Part shown: positions 19,212 through 28,578 of the stretch, piece after piece
Layout of the letters: every line of letters begins with the position of its first letter
Position numbering within the stretch: the first letter of the stretch is position 1
Source of the DNA: Cryobacterium lactosi
GTDB taxonomy: Bacteria > Actinomycetota > Actinomycetes > Actinomycetales > Microbacteriaceae
DNA: 64,000 nt
Direction: 5' to 3'
NCBI RefSeq assembly: GCF_004403945.1
Contig: NZ_SOHM01000030.1
Location: 1 to 64,000, forward strand
Notes under the pieces: model-generated
The model's input: only the letters and a program-made list of their open reading frames with translations
The model's database searches: none
Told to the model about the DNA's origin: nothing
Program-made: the position numbers and the translations under genes

Positions 19212-21512
19212 CTAACCCTGGGCGGGAACCACGGCCGGGAGCACCGCGCGGGCATCGAGCCAGCGCTCCAGCTCCGCCGCGGGGATCGGCCGGGACAGGT
19301 GGTAGCCCTGGGCCACGTCGCAGTCGAACCGCGTCAGCTGCTCGAGCACCTCCTCGGTCTCGACGCCCTCGGCCACGATGCGCATCCCCAGGCTGTGGCC
19401 GAGGTGGATCGAGGACGCGACCAGAGCGGATGCCCGGTCGTCGTCGAGCATCGGGATGACGAAGGACTGGTCGAGCTTGAGTTCGTCGATCGGCAGGTCG
19501 CGCAGGTAGGCGAGCGAGCTGTAGCCGGTGCCGAAGTCGTCGACGGCGATCAGCACCCCGGCTTCCCGCAGGCGCATCAGGATGTTGCGGGCCCGGTGCC
19601 GGTCCACCAGCAGGAACTCCTCGGTCACCTCGAGCATGAGGGCTGCGCCTGGCAGGCCCCGTGCCGTGAGCATCCCGGTGACCACGCCGGCGAGCTGGTA
19701 GTCGGCCAGCGACCGTGACGACAGGTTGACGGCCACGGTGATGCTGCGACCCTGGTCCTGCCAGATCACGGCCTGGTCGAGGGCCAGTTCGAGGACCACG
19801 CGGGTGAGGGTGCGCATCAGGCCGCCGGTCTCGGCCACGTCCAGGAACTCACCGGGGTAGAGCAACCCCTTGGTGGGATGGTTCCACCGCACCAGCGCCT
19901 CGACGCCGGGAACCGTGTCCGTGGCGAGGTGGACCTTGGGTTGGAAGTGCAGGACAAGCTGATTCTCGGCCAGGCCGACACGCAGCTCGTGCAGCGTGCG
20001 CAGGCGGGCCTCGTCGTTGCTGTCGTCGTCGGGGGAGTAGATCCGCTGGCCCATCCGGGTGGCTTTCGCCGCGTACATGGCCATGTCGGCCTTGCGCATC
20101 AGCCCGCTCAGGTCGGAGCCGTGCTCGGGCGAGAGGGCGATACCGATGCTCAGGCCGAGTTCGAGGCTCAGGCCGTCGATCACGAGCGGCCGGGCGGTCA
20201 CGGACCGCAACCGGCGGGCCATCGCCGACGCGCGCTTGCCGTCGGCGTGGTGCAGGTGCACTGCGAACTCGTCACCGCCGAGCCGGGCGAGCAGGTCACC
20301 GGCCTGCAGAGCGCCGGACAGGCGCGCGCCGATCCGTTCGAGCAGCCTGTCGCCGGCCTCGTGGCCGAGGCTGTCGTTGATCTCCTTGAACCGGTCCAGG
20401 TCCAGCACCAGCAGCGCACTCGGCCGGGCGTCGGCTGCCCGAAGCCGGGTGGAGACATCCACGGCCAGCGCCCGACGGTTGGGCAGGCCGGTGAGTTCGT
20501 CGGTGCGGGAGAGCGAGTGCAGCAGGCGCTGCCGGAAGGTCAGCGGGATCGTCGCCAGGGCCAGGGTTGCGCAGGCCAGGATCACCGCCAGCAGTGAGAC
20601 GCGGGTCTGGCTGGCCAGCAGGAGTACGGCCAGGCTGGCCGCCGTGGCGACCATGGGGGCGGCGACCGCCGAGGCGGCGTCGCCGGTGCCGGCGGCGAGG
20701 GTCGTCATCGTCGGTCGTTCGGGCCGGTCGCGAACGCGCACCGAGACCAGAACCCAGGAGGTGATGAGGGCGAAGCCGATCGCCCAGGCGCCGTTGAGAG
20801 CCGATCCGATCAGCACCGGCTGCCCCTGCGCGTGCTGGGCGTAGACGATGTCGGCGGCGGCGAAGAGCAGCAGACCGACGACAAGCAGCAGGCCGCTTCG
20901 TCCCAGCACCCTCGCCGGTGTCGCGGCAATGCCGGCCAGGGCCGCCACCAGCAGCAGGTCGAGCAGGGGGAACGCCATGCTGAGCAGGACCGAGATCGAG
21001 AACGGGGAAGCGATGGCCGACTCCAGGACCGGCGCGAGCAGCACGGCGAGTACCGAGGTGGCGCCCAACGCGCCGACGGCGCTGGTGAGAAGCACCGGAC
21101 GGGCTTGGGCGCGCAACGACCGGTGCGCGATCACGGCGAGAGTGGCGACCATGAAGACGTAGAACAACAGGTATCCGGCGTCCGCGAGCGAGGGCGTGAA
21201 AGCGGTGCCGGCATCCCCGGGCAGCAGCCGGTAGGCGGTGTCGCCGATGGCCAGCGCCGTCACCGCGGCCGCCGCGAAGACCACGTCGGGGCGGCTGAGG
21301 CGCACCCGGGCGACGGCCAGCCCAACAAGAACCACGGCCGCCCAGTTGCTGAACACAGCCAGCCAGCCGTCGACGAACGGGTTGAAACCGTCACCGTGAG
21401 AAACGAGTCCGATCAGGTTGGCGACAAGCACCACGGCGATGCCGCCGAATACGACCCAATCTGTGCGGAGCAGGCGCGGAATGCGGCTCGGAACTGTCGA
21501 CGCGGGCTTCAC
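19212..21512 (-). CDS. multi-pass membrane GGDEF-EAL protein (c-di-GMP turnover)
   Basis: I choose the GTG at 21512, which follows a strong GGAGGGAGCTCGGCC site, giving 766 residues; the frame stays open 19 codons upstream. The first half (about 15-320) has about nine to ten transmembrane helices and no recognised sensor domain. The GGDEF domain starts at RTDELTGLPNRRAL and has an intact GGDEF at about 412. The EAL domain has an intact EAL (GVEALVRW, about 538), TEEFLL and DDFGTGYSSLAYL. Both active sites look complete, so it could make or break cyclic di-GMP, with the membrane part as the sensor. Confidence 0.92.
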   Translation of the reverse strand: MKPASTVPSRIPRLLRTDWVVFGGIAVVLVANLIGLVSHGDGFNPFVDGWLAVFSNWAAVVLVGLAVARVRLSRPDVVFAAAAVTALAIGDTAYRLLPGDAGTAFTPSLADAGYLLFYVFMVATLAVIAHRSLRAQARPVLLTSAVGALGATSVLAVLLAPVLESAIASPFSISVLLSMAFPLLDLLLVAALAGIAATPARVLGRSGLLLVVGLLLFAAADIVYAQHAQGQPVLIGSALNGAWAIGFALITSWVLVSVRVRDRPERPTMTTLAAGTGDAASAVAAPMVATAASLAVLLLASQTRVSLLAVILACATLALATIPLTFRQRLLHSLSRTDELTGLPNRRALAVDVSTRLRAADARPSALLVLDLDRFKEINDSLGHEAGDRLLERIGARLSGALQAGDLLARLGGDEFAVHLHHADGKRASAMARRLRSVTARPLVIDGLSLELGLSIGIALSPEHGSDLSGLMRKADMAMYAAKATRMGQRIYSPDDDSNDEARLRTLHELRVGLAENQLVLHFQPKVHLATDTVPGVEALVRWNHPTKGLLYPGEFLDVAETGGLMRTLTRVVLELALDQAVIWQDQGRSITVAVNLSSRSLADYQLAGVVTGMLTARGLPGAALMLEVTEEFLLVDRHRARNILMRLREAGVLIAVDDFGTGYSSLAYLRDLPIDELKLDQSFVIPMLDDDRASALVASSIHLGHSLGMRIVAEGVETEEVLEQLTRFDCDVAQGYHLSRPIPAAELERWLDARAVLPAVVPAQG

Positions 21513-21587
21513 GGCCGAGCTCCCTCCGAGACTGGATATCTTCGGGACACAGTGCCGCGACCTGCTCACTTTACTGCGTCGACAAGC

Positions 21588-21603
21588 ACCCCTGAGCAGG
21601 GGT
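21588..21603 (-). terminator. hairpin downstream of oligopeptidase B
   Basis: ACCCCT-GAGC-AGGGGT forms a 6-bp stem in the 114-base gap between the oligopeptidase B stop and the GGDEF-EAL start on the minus strand. Only a short mixed U-containing sequence (GCTTGTC) follows, so it is a weak terminator or leader hairpin at best. Confidence 0.35.
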
Positions 21604-21626
21604 AGGGATGCCGACCCGGGCGCGGG

Positions 21627-23786
21627 TTAAACCGCGCCGGCCTCCGCACTGTCGAAGGAAGCCAATTCACCTTCACCCGACGGATGCGCCCCGGCCACGT
21701 CGATCAGCCAGGCGTAGTCGAATGCCCGCTCGCGCCATCCGGCATAGCGGCCGGAGACCCCGCCGTGGCCGGCCGACATCTCGGTCTTCAGCAGCGCATC
21801 TGCGCCCACTTCACGGAGCCTGGCCACCCACTTGGCCGGCTCCACGTAGAGCACCCGGGTGTCGTTGAGGCTGGTGACGGCGAGGATGCGCGGATAGTGC
21901 GTCTGGTGCACGTTCTCCAGCGGTGAGTACGACTTCATGTAGCTGTACACCTCGGCGTCGTGCAGCGGGTCGCCCCACTCGTCCCACTCGATCACGGTGA
22001 GCGGCAGGCTCGGGTCGAGGATCGAGGTGAGCGGGTCGACGAACGGTACCCCGGCCAGGATGCCCGCGAAGAGGGAGGGGGCCATGTTCGCCACCGCGCC
22101 CATCAGCAGGCCGCCGGCGCTGCGGCCCTCGGCCACGAGTCTGTCGGCCGAGGTGTAACCGCAGTCGATGAGGTGCTCGGCGCAGGCGATGAAGTCTGTG
22201 AACGAGTTGCGCTTCTGGTGGGTCTTACCGTTCTCGTACCAGAGCCGGCCGAGCTCGCCGCCGCCGCGCACGTGGGCGACCGCGAAGATCATGCCGCGGT
22301 CGAGCAGGCTGAGCCTGGAGATGCTGAACGACGGGTCGATGCTGATCTCGTAGGAGCCGTAGCCGTAGAGCAGGGTCGGCGCGGGCGTGCCCGGCTCGAC
22401 GAGGTCGGTGCGATAGACGATCGAGATGGGAACCCTGGTGCCGTCGGCGGCCACGGCCCACTCGCGGCGCTGCTCGAACAGGGACGGGTCGTAGTGGCCG
22501 AGCACCGGCTGCTGCTTGAGCAGTCGCAGCTCGCCGGTCGCGACCACGTAGTCGTAGACCGTCGAGGGGGTCACGAAGCTCGTGTACCCCAGGCGGATGG
22601 TCGGTTGGTCCCATTCCGGATTGCCGCCCGTTCCGACCGAGTAGAGCTCTTCGTCGAAGGTGATCTCGGTGAGGCCGCCGCCGCGCTTGGTGGCGTAGGC
22701 CACCTGGGTCAGCCCGTCCTTGCGGTACTCCACCACCACGAAGTCCCGGAACGCGTCGACGCTTTCGAGGCGGATGCGCTCGTTGTGCGGCAACACCACT
22801 CGGCCCTCGCTCTGCGGGTCGCCGGCCGGCACGCTGACCAGTTCGAAGTTCACGGCGTTGTGATTGTGCACGATCAGCAGGCGATCCTCACCGTCGATGA
22901 CGGCGTGCTCCACGTCGTACTCCACGTTGTCACGGCGCGGCCAGACCACGGTGAAATCGCCGGTGGGGTCGTTGGCGTCGAGCAGGAAGGTCTCGCTGGT
23001 GACGCTGGAGCCGGCCTCGATCATGAGGTAGCGGTTGCTGCGCGAGCGGCCGACGCCCACCCAGAAGCGCTCGTCGGGCTCGGTGAACACCTTGGCGTCG
23101 GCTGCCTGGCCGCCCACCTCGTGGCGCCAGACGGTGTCCGGACGCCAGGCGTCGTCGACGGTTGTGTAGAAGACGTAACGGCCGCTCGGGTCGAACAGGG
23201 CGCCGGCGCTGGTGTTCGGGATCTCGTCGGCGAGGTCCTCTCCGGTGGCGATGGTGCGCACCCGCACCGTGTAGCGCTCGTCACCCTCGAGGTCGACGGC
23301 GTAGAGCAGCAGGGTGCCGTCGTCGCTCACGTCGAAACTGCCCAGGGAGTAGAAGTCGTGGCCGGTGGCCTCGGTGTTGTCGTCGAGCAGGATCTGCTCG
23401 CCGGGCAGGCCTGGAGCGACGGTGTCTGTGCCGGTCGCGGGCTCGACCACCGGGGGAGTCCAGTCGTCCGGGCCGGCGATGGGGGCGCGGCAGTGGATGC
23501 CGTACTCCATGCCCTCGACCGAGCGGGTGTAGTGCCACCACTGTCCCCGCCGTACCGGAACACTGAGGTCGGTCTCCTGGGTGCGATCCTTGATCTCCTC
23601 GAAGATCTGCTCCTGCAGCAGCTCAAGGTGGCCGGTGCGGGCATCCGTGTAGGCGTTCTCGGCCGTGAGGTGCGCCGTGACCTCGGGGGCATCCTTGTCT
23701 CGCAACCACTCGTAGTTGTCGACGTACACATCGTTGTGGTGGATGCGCTGCGTGGGCTTCTGGGCGGCGACGGGAGGAAGGCTCAT
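21627..23786 (-). CDS. ptrB: oligopeptidase B / prolyl oligopeptidase family serine peptidase (S9A)
   Basis: The ATG at 23786 gives 719 residues, the normal length for this family; the frame is open upstream but those residues are not family-like. The N-terminal part (to about 420) is the beta-propeller that gates access. The C-terminal hydrolase has the nucleophile motif GRSAGGLLMG, LNDTRVLYVEPAKW (Asp region), and SAGHGGVSGRY with the catalytic His. It degrades small basic peptides in the cytoplasm. TLLYGYGSYEISIDP and GELGRLWYENGK are typical. It is divergent from the lipoprotein gene at 23949. Confidence 0.92.
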   Translation of the reverse strand: MSLPPVAAQKPTQRIHHNDVYVDNYEWLRDKDAPEVTAHLTAENAYTDARTGHLELLQEQIFEEIKDRTQETDLSVPVRRGQWWHYTRSVEGMEYGIHCRAPIAGPDDWTPPVVEPATGTDTVAPGLPGEQILLDDNTEATGHDFYSLGSFDVSDDGTLLLYAVDLEGDERYTVRVRTIATGEDLADEIPNTSAGALFDPSGRYVFYTTVDDAWRPDTVWRHEVGGQAADAKVFTEPDERFWVGVGRSRSNRYLMIEAGSSVTSETFLLDANDPTGDFTVVWPRRDNVEYDVEHAVIDGEDRLLIVHNHNAVNFELVSVPAGDPQSEGRVVLPHNERIRLESVDAFRDFVVVEYRKDGLTQVAYATKRGGGLTEITFDEELYSVGTGGNPEWDQPTIRLGYTSFVTPSTVYDYVVATGELRLLKQQPVLGHYDPSLFEQRREWAVAADGTRVPISIVYRTDLVEPGTPAPTLLYGYGSYEISIDPSFSISRLSLLDRGMIFAVAHVRGGGELGRLWYENGKTHQKRNSFTDFIACAEHLIDCGYTSADRLVAEGRSAGGLLMGAVANMAPSLFAGILAGVPFVDPLTSILDPSLPLTVIEWDEWGDPLHDAEVYSYMKSYSPLENVHQTHYPRILAVTSLNDTRVLYVEPAKWVARLREVGADALLKTEMSAGHGGVSGRYAGWRERAFDYAWLIDVAGAHPSGEGELASFDSAEAGAV

Positions 23787-23948
23787 GCATTCAGCGTAAC
23801 CATCCGATCCGACCGTGTCCCGTGTGAGGGCGGTGCGGGCGTGCCCGCCTGCCCGCCCGGTTTGGGGGTGGCCGGTGTTGATACCGGTCCGATCCCGGGG
23901 CCTAGGGTGAGGCTCGGGGCAGGTGAACCGACGAAAGGGCTGAGGGGT

Positions 23949-25088
23949 ATGCATCCGCGGAATCGGCTGGGAGCAATGGCACGGCGAGGGGTGGCGGGGG
24001 CCGCACTGCTGGTCTTGCTGGCGGGCTGCACGGCCGGGCCTGGGTCGATAGCCCTTGTGCCGTCGTCGACGCCCACCGTGACGGATGCCGCCCCGGCGGC
24101 CACCGACGGCGTGCGGCTGGACTGCTCGGTCGTGGTGCCGGCAGCGGGCGTCGCCGGAGTCCTCGGCGTGCCGGTCGAGGACCTCATCCTGGGCGACCCT
24201 GTGCAGCAGACCGACGGCTTCGCCCCGAGCACCGCGCTGGTGGGGATCGCCATGGCCTCTGCCGCGCTGGAGGCATCGGGGCAGCAGTCGTGCCGGTACG
24301 TGGTGCCGGCCGGCGATGACCCTGGGCCTTCTGTCGTGGTCACGGTTCTGCCCGACAGTGGAACCTATTTCACCCTTACCGAGCCTGATTCCAACGACGG
24401 TCACCCGATGGCGCCGGTGGAACTCGGCGACGCCGCCTACTACGCCTGCCGGGGCGGCGAATGGCACGGCTGCCGTGCCCAGGTGCTGGTCGGCACGACC
24501 TGGCTCTCGATCACCGTGGCCATGCAGGAGCCGGCGGACGACGCATTCCTGGCCTATGCGGCCACAATGGTCGACCAGGTCAGGCACGTGACCTTGCCCG
24601 ATCCGCTGGTGCCGCCCCGGGCCGAATGTCCGACGCTCCTCAGCCCGCACGACCTGACCGCGGCCGGCCGCCTGGTAGGCGCGAGCGGCGGCGACGTCAC
24701 GCCCGTCGGCAGCGGCAACTTCAGGTTCCAGGTTCCGGCGTACCGTGCCGGCTTGGTGGATTGTTCCTGGGCGTCCGACCAGAGCGCACCCTGGGACGTG
24801 GTGAGGCTGACGGTGCTCCCCGCGGCCGGTGACGCGTGGAGGAGCATGGCCTTCGGTGCCCTGAATTCACCGATCGCCCTGCAGGCGGTCGACCTGGCGC
24901 GCGAGGCAGGAGCCGCCTGGCCGAAGGCCGGGGTGCAGGCGTACTCGGGCTGTGCTGAGTCGGACTGTCAGGTGACCCTGCTCGCGGGTGGGGTGTGGCT
25001 GACCGTGACCACCACCGGTCCGGCCGACCTCGCGGATGCCACGGCGCTCGCCGTGAGGGCTTACGCGCGCTATGCGGACGCCGTCTAG
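23949..25088 (+). CDS. lipoprotein of unknown function with duplicated domain
   Basis: ATG 23949 gives 379 residues with a signal segment and lipobox LLAGC (Cys about 26), followed by a Ser/Thr/Pro/Ala linker. The mature part seems to hold two related halves. Each starts with a Cys near a helix (RLDCSVVVPAAGVAGVLG; RAECPTLLSPHDLTAAGRLVG) and contains an internal Cys (SCRYVVPAG; DCSWASDQS), a central helix, and a final strand plus paired cysteines (YYACRGGEWHGC; YSGCAESDC). I do not recognise the family; it resembles actinobacterial exported DUF3558-type lipoproteins only loosely. A longer open frame upstream overlaps the oligopeptidase gene and is not used. Confidence 0.7.
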   Translation: MHPRNRLGAMARRGVAGAALLVLLAGCTAGPGSIALVPSSTPTVTDAAPAATDGVRLDCSVVVPAAGVAGVLGVPVEDLILGDPVQQTDGFAPSTALVGIAMASAALEASGQQSCRYVVPAGDDPGPSVVVTVLPDSGTYFTLTEPDSNDGHPMAPVELGDAAYYACRGGEWHGCRAQVLVGTTWLSITVAMQEPADDAFLAYAATMVDQVRHVTLPDPLVPPRAECPTLLSPHDLTAAGRLVGASGGDVTPVGSGNFRFQVPAYRAGLVDCSWASDQSAPWDVVRLTVLPAAGDAWRSMAFGALNSPIALQAVDLAREAGAAWPKAGVQAYSGCAESDCQVTLLAGGVWLTVTTTGPADLADATALAVRAYARYADAV

Positions 25089-25184
25089 TTATTGCCTGGC
25101 CCTTCCGTACACACTTCTGAAACTCCCTTGTGGACTATCTGAGATTTCCTCACATATACCTCCGATTTGTGAGAGAATGGGGTT

Positions 25185-27035
25185 ATGGATGAAGAGCTAG
25201 CCGGCTCCACCGCACCGACGGGAACTCCTCCCGCCGGCTCCAATCTCTGTGACTGGAACACGGCACTGGCCGCTCCGGCGCCGGATGCCTCCGACTTTGA
25301 TGCGGCTGACTCCGATGCGCACAGCTCAGGCGCTACCGGCTCGGATGCTCACAGGCTAGGGGGCACCGCCGACACGGAGTCCGGGGCCGCTATCCGCCGC
25401 CCGTCGACGCCGCGTCTCGCTTCGGGTGAGGGGCGGCCGGCGTGGCGGGATCCGGCCGATCTGCCCGGGGTGCAGCGTGCGCGCACCGGGGTGTTCGGTG
25501 AGAAGTTGCAGGCCCTGGAGGATGCGGCTCGCACGGTGCGGGCGGTGATGGACTCGCTGGACGTGAATGCTCTGAGTGACGCCGAGGTGGTGGCGTTGAC
25601 GCAGATGGTGGAGCGGGCGGGCCGGCCGGTGGATGCGGCCCGGGTCAGCACCGCGACGGTGGTGGGCTACCGGTCCCGGTCCGGGTTGGGCCGGGAGTCG
25701 ATGGCCTGGCGGTTGGGTGCGACACACTCGAACGACTTGTTGATCCGGTTGACCGGCGCGTCGGTGCCGGAGATGAAACGCCGGGTGCTGCTGGGTGAGA
25801 AGGTGGCCCCGCGGGTGATGGGCGGGGCGGTGCTGGAGCCGGTGTTCCCGTTCGTGGCCGCGGCACTGGCCGCGGGCGAGCTCGGCATCGACGCGGCCGA
25901 GAACATCGTCAAGGGCCTGGCCGACTACAAGGTGCACGGCCGCTTCGACGCGAACCAGGCCGACGTGGACGCCGGTGAGGCCGGTTTGGTCGAAAGCGCG
26001 ACCGGGTCGGTCTTCGGCCGCACGCCCGGCCCCGCGGACACCGGGACCGGCACCGGGACCGACTCGGGCACCGGCACCACGCCCGGCACGGCCACCGGCA
26101 CAGGTCCGGTCGCCCGTCTGGGTGACTCGGCCGGGTTCACCTTCCCCGCCGACCGGATCCGGGACATGACCCTGACCTGGCAGGCCGCGCTGAACCCCGA
26201 CGGCGCCGCACCCACCGAAGCTGTCCTCGAGGCCAAATCCACGCTGTCTTTCGGCAGGCTGACCCGAGGGTTGCACCCGCTGCGCGGCGGAGTCACCCCG
26301 GAGCTCAAAGGCATCATCCACACGCTCTTCGACAGTTTCCAATCCGCCCGCACCGCACCCGCGTTCCCCTCCGCCGAAGAGCAGCAACGCATCGAGGCCG
26401 GCGAACTCGTGCCCGGCGAGATCCTGGACGAACGCACCGGCGGCGAAAAACGCGCCGACATCCTCCGCGGCATCCTCGTCCAGGTCGCCCAAGACCCCCG
26501 CACCCCGACCATGGGCGGTATGCCACCGACCGTGATGGTGCACGTGAGCGCGACCGACCTCCTCGCCGGCATCGGCGTCGGCTGGATCGACGGCATCGAC
26601 GGGCCGATCTCGATGACCACCATCAACCAAATGATCGACAACGGCGGCTTCCGACCGATCTTCTTCGGCGGCACCGGCGCCGTCCTGGCCCTGGGCAACA
26701 AAGCCCGCTGCTTCACCCCCATGCAACGCAAAGCCATCACCGCCCGAGACGGCGGCTGCATCATCCCCGGCTGCACCTGCCCACCCCAATGGACCGAAGT
26801 CCACCACGTCATCCCCTGGCAACACGGCGGACCCACCAACGTCACCAACGGAGTGCTCCTCTGCTGGCGCCACCACCACGGCATCACCAACACCGACGGC
26901 TGGAAAATCCGCATGCTCCTCGGCATGCCCGAAGTCAAAGCACCACACTGGATCGACCCCACCGGCACCTGGCGCAAACCACCCCAACACCGCGCCCACA
27001 ACCCCACAACCCGAAAACCACCCCACACCGAATGA
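25185..27035 (+). CDS. DUF222 and HNH endonuclease domain protein (13E12-type)
   Basis: The 616-residue protein has a Ser/Asp/Ala-rich head with repeated SDAH-like units. The DUF222 helical region (about 100-390) follows, interrupted by a low-complexity Gly/Thr segment (about 285-307, GTGT units). The C-terminal HNH domain is CIIPGCTCPPQWTEVHHVIPWQHGGPTN...LLCWRHHHGI from about residue 525, with the HH and terminal H and the zinc cysteines intact. Such genes are multi-copy in Microbacteriaceae, with unknown function. Base use changes along the gene: the first half is G-rich on this strand, while the last 450 bases are strongly C- and A-rich (many AAA, CCC and CAC codons). Confidence 0.9.
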   Translation: MDEELAGSTAPTGTPPAGSNLCDWNTALAAPAPDASDFDAADSDAHSSGATGSDAHRLGGTADTESGAAIRRPSTPRLASGEGRPAWRDPADLPGVQRARTGVFGEKLQALEDAARTVRAVMDSLDVNALSDAEVVALTQMVERAGRPVDAARVSTATVVGYRSRSGLGRESMAWRLGATHSNDLLIRLTGASVPEMKRRVLLGEKVAPRVMGGAVLEPVFPFVAAALAAGELGIDAAENIVKGLADYKVHGRFDANQADVDAGEAGLVESATGSVFGRTPGPADTGTGTGTDSGTGTTPGTATGTGPVARLGDSAGFTFPADRIRDMTLTWQAALNPDGAAPTEAVLEAKSTLSFGRLTRGLHPLRGGVTPELKGIIHTLFDSFQSARTAPAFPSAEEQQRIEAGELVPGEILDERTGGEKRADILRGILVQVAQDPRTPTMGGMPPTVMVHVSATDLLAGIGVGWIDGIDGPISMTTINQMIDNGGFRPIFFGGTGAVLALGNKARCFTPMQRKAITARDGGCIIPGCTCPPQWTEVHHVIPWQHGGPTNVTNGVLLCWRHHHGITNTDGWKIRMLLGMPEVKAPHWIDPTGTWRKPPQHRAHNPTTRKPPHTE

Positions 27036-27133
27036 CCCGAGCGGCGACGATTACCGCCGCGATGGGGGCTTCGTTAGGGTCGAAGAAGAGGCATCACAGC
27101 GACTCCGACGGTGCTTCGGAAGAAGGATCCACC

Positions 27134-27946
27134 ATGACGAACGCCGAATCCACGTCCGAGAACACCGCGCGTGCTGATATCGAGGCCGATCTCCAGCGAA
27201 TTCTGCAGGCGGTTCCCGAGGCTGCTCCCGAAACTGGTCTTGAAGCGGTTCCTGAAACTGGTCTCGAGGCGGCGCCCGAGAGCGGGGCGCACGCTGTGCT
27301 CGGCCGGGTCTTCCAGGGCGTGCTCTTCGACATGGACGGCACCCTGGTCGATTCGACCAAGGCCGTGAACCGGTCCTGGCAGCAGTGGGCAGACGAAATG
27401 GGCTTCGGCGCCCTGTTCTCCGGCATCCAGCACGGCCGCCCGGCCCGGGAGATGGTGGCCGACCTGGTCGCACCCGAGCTGGTCGAATCCTCGATCCTCC
27501 GCGTCAACCAGCTGGAGCTCGCCGACACCGACGACATCAGCATCCTGCCCGGAGCCGCGGAGCTGATGGCGACCCTGCCGGAAGGTCGCCGGGCGATCGT
27601 GACCTCGTGCGACAGCGCGCTGTGCCGCATCCGCCTCGACTCTGCCGGTTTCGCCGCGCCCGCCACCGTCGTCACCATTGAGGACACCGTGAAGGGCAAG
27701 CCGGCCCCGGACCCGTTCCTCGAGGCAGCCGACCGGCTCGGCCTGGATGCCCGCCAGTGCGTGGTCATCGAAGACGCTCCCGCGGGCCTCGCCGCCGGCC
27801 GCGCGGCGGGCTGCGCAACCATCGGCGTAGTCGGCACCCACTCCGCCGACGAACTGGACGCCGACCTTGTTGTGCCCAGCCTCGACCGCCTCCGCATCGA
27901 GCTGCACGACCACGGCGTGGTGTTCTCGCTCACGCCCCAGTCGTAA
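27134..27946 (+). CDS. HAD-family phosphatase, beta-phosphoglucomutase-like, with repeat-bearing N-terminal extension
   Basis: ATG 27134 follows GAAGAAGGATCC; 270 residues. The first 55 residues are an acidic extension with three imperfect copies of a PE(A/T)(A/G)LE(A)-type unit (PEAAPETGLEAVPETGLEAAPESG region). The catalytic domain follows: motif I DMDGTLVDST, motif II VTSCDSALC, motif III KGKPAPDPF, motif IV IEDAPAGLAAG. This is subfamily IA, close to sugar phosphatases and beta-phosphoglucomutase. Its last 17 bases overlap the convergent DUF2510 gene. It is far from the GH65 gene with which such mutases often pair. Confidence 0.88.
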   Translation: MTNAESTSENTARADIEADLQRILQAVPEAAPETGLEAVPETGLEAAPESGAHAVLGRVFQGVLFDMDGTLVDSTKAVNRSWQQWADEMGFGALFSGIQHGRPAREMVADLVAPELVESSILRVNQLELADTDDISILPGAAELMATLPEGRRAIVTSCDSALCRIRLDSAGFAAPATVVTIEDTVKGKPAPDPFLEAADRLGLDARQCVVIEDAPAGLAAGRAAGCATIGVVGTHSADELDADLVVPSLDRLRIELHDHGVVFSLTPQS

Positions 27947-28526
27947 GCCCCCAGATCGCGGTCAACGCCTCGATCAGCAGGCCGACGGACGCGACCACTC
28001 CCAGCATCGTCACGCCCACCCATACCCAGATGGGCGTGAGCCCACGACCGATGCGGCGCTGCACGATGATCGACCGGCCCACGATGTAGACCCCGGTCGA
28101 GAGAAACGCCCACGCCCAGTGGAACGGACGCGCGTAACCGGCCCGCAACAGGGTGCGCCGGTCGGCGTAGGCCAGGGCGATCGTCGTGCCGTAGACGAGC
28201 AGGTTCAACAGATTGCGCAGCATCGTCGACGGGTCGAAAGTCTGCAGTCGGCCAGAGGATTGTTCGGCGAAGACCGACGCGAGCGAACCGACGGGGATCA
28301 GCAGGAGACCGAGCGTCGACAGCAGGGGCAGGAAGACGATGATCCAGAGCGGCACTGTGTAGACGACGGTGTCGGCCGCCAACGGTTGTTGCACGGGCGG
28401 CCCCAACTCGGCCGGACCCATCACGGCAGAGGTCCACTGGGTGCCGTCCCACCAGCGCAAGCCTGGCCCTCCCTCCGGATCGGCGTGCCAACGTGGTTCC
28501 CCGAGTTCTGGCGTGGTGGCGGTCAT
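27930..28526 (-). CDS. DUF2510-domain membrane protein
   Basis: ATG 28526 follows GAGGGGAG; 198 residues. The N-terminus carries the DUF2510 motif (PRWHADPEGGPGLRWWDGTQWT), a small W-rich actinobacterial domain found at the ends of membrane proteins. Four hydrophobic segments follow (about 60-85, 105-125, 135-155 and 170-195) with short basic loops such as YADRRTLLRAGYARP. The function of the family is unknown. It converges on and overlaps the HAD phosphatase gene by 17 bases. Confidence 0.8.
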   Translation of the reverse strand: MTATTPELGEPRWHADPEGGPGLRWWDGTQWTSAVMGPAELGPPVQQPLAADTVVYTVPLWIIVFLPLLSTLGLLLIPVGSLASVFAEQSSGRLQTFDPSTMLRNLLNLLVYGTTIALAYADRRTLLRAGYARPFHWAWAFLSTGVYIVGRSIIVQRRIGRGLTPIWVWVGVTMLGVVASVGLLIEALTAIWGLTTGA

Positions 28527-28578
28527 GATCTCCCCTCAGATGTTTCTCCTGACCCGTCCAAGGTAGTAGACAGGACAC

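Noticed and set aside
21960-25088. Very long plus-strand open frame (over 1000 codons) leading into the lipoprotein gene
   Set aside because: Its first two thirds lie antisense to oligopeptidase B, whose motifs and codon pattern are clear. The real coding part starts at the ATG 23949 with a signal peptide.
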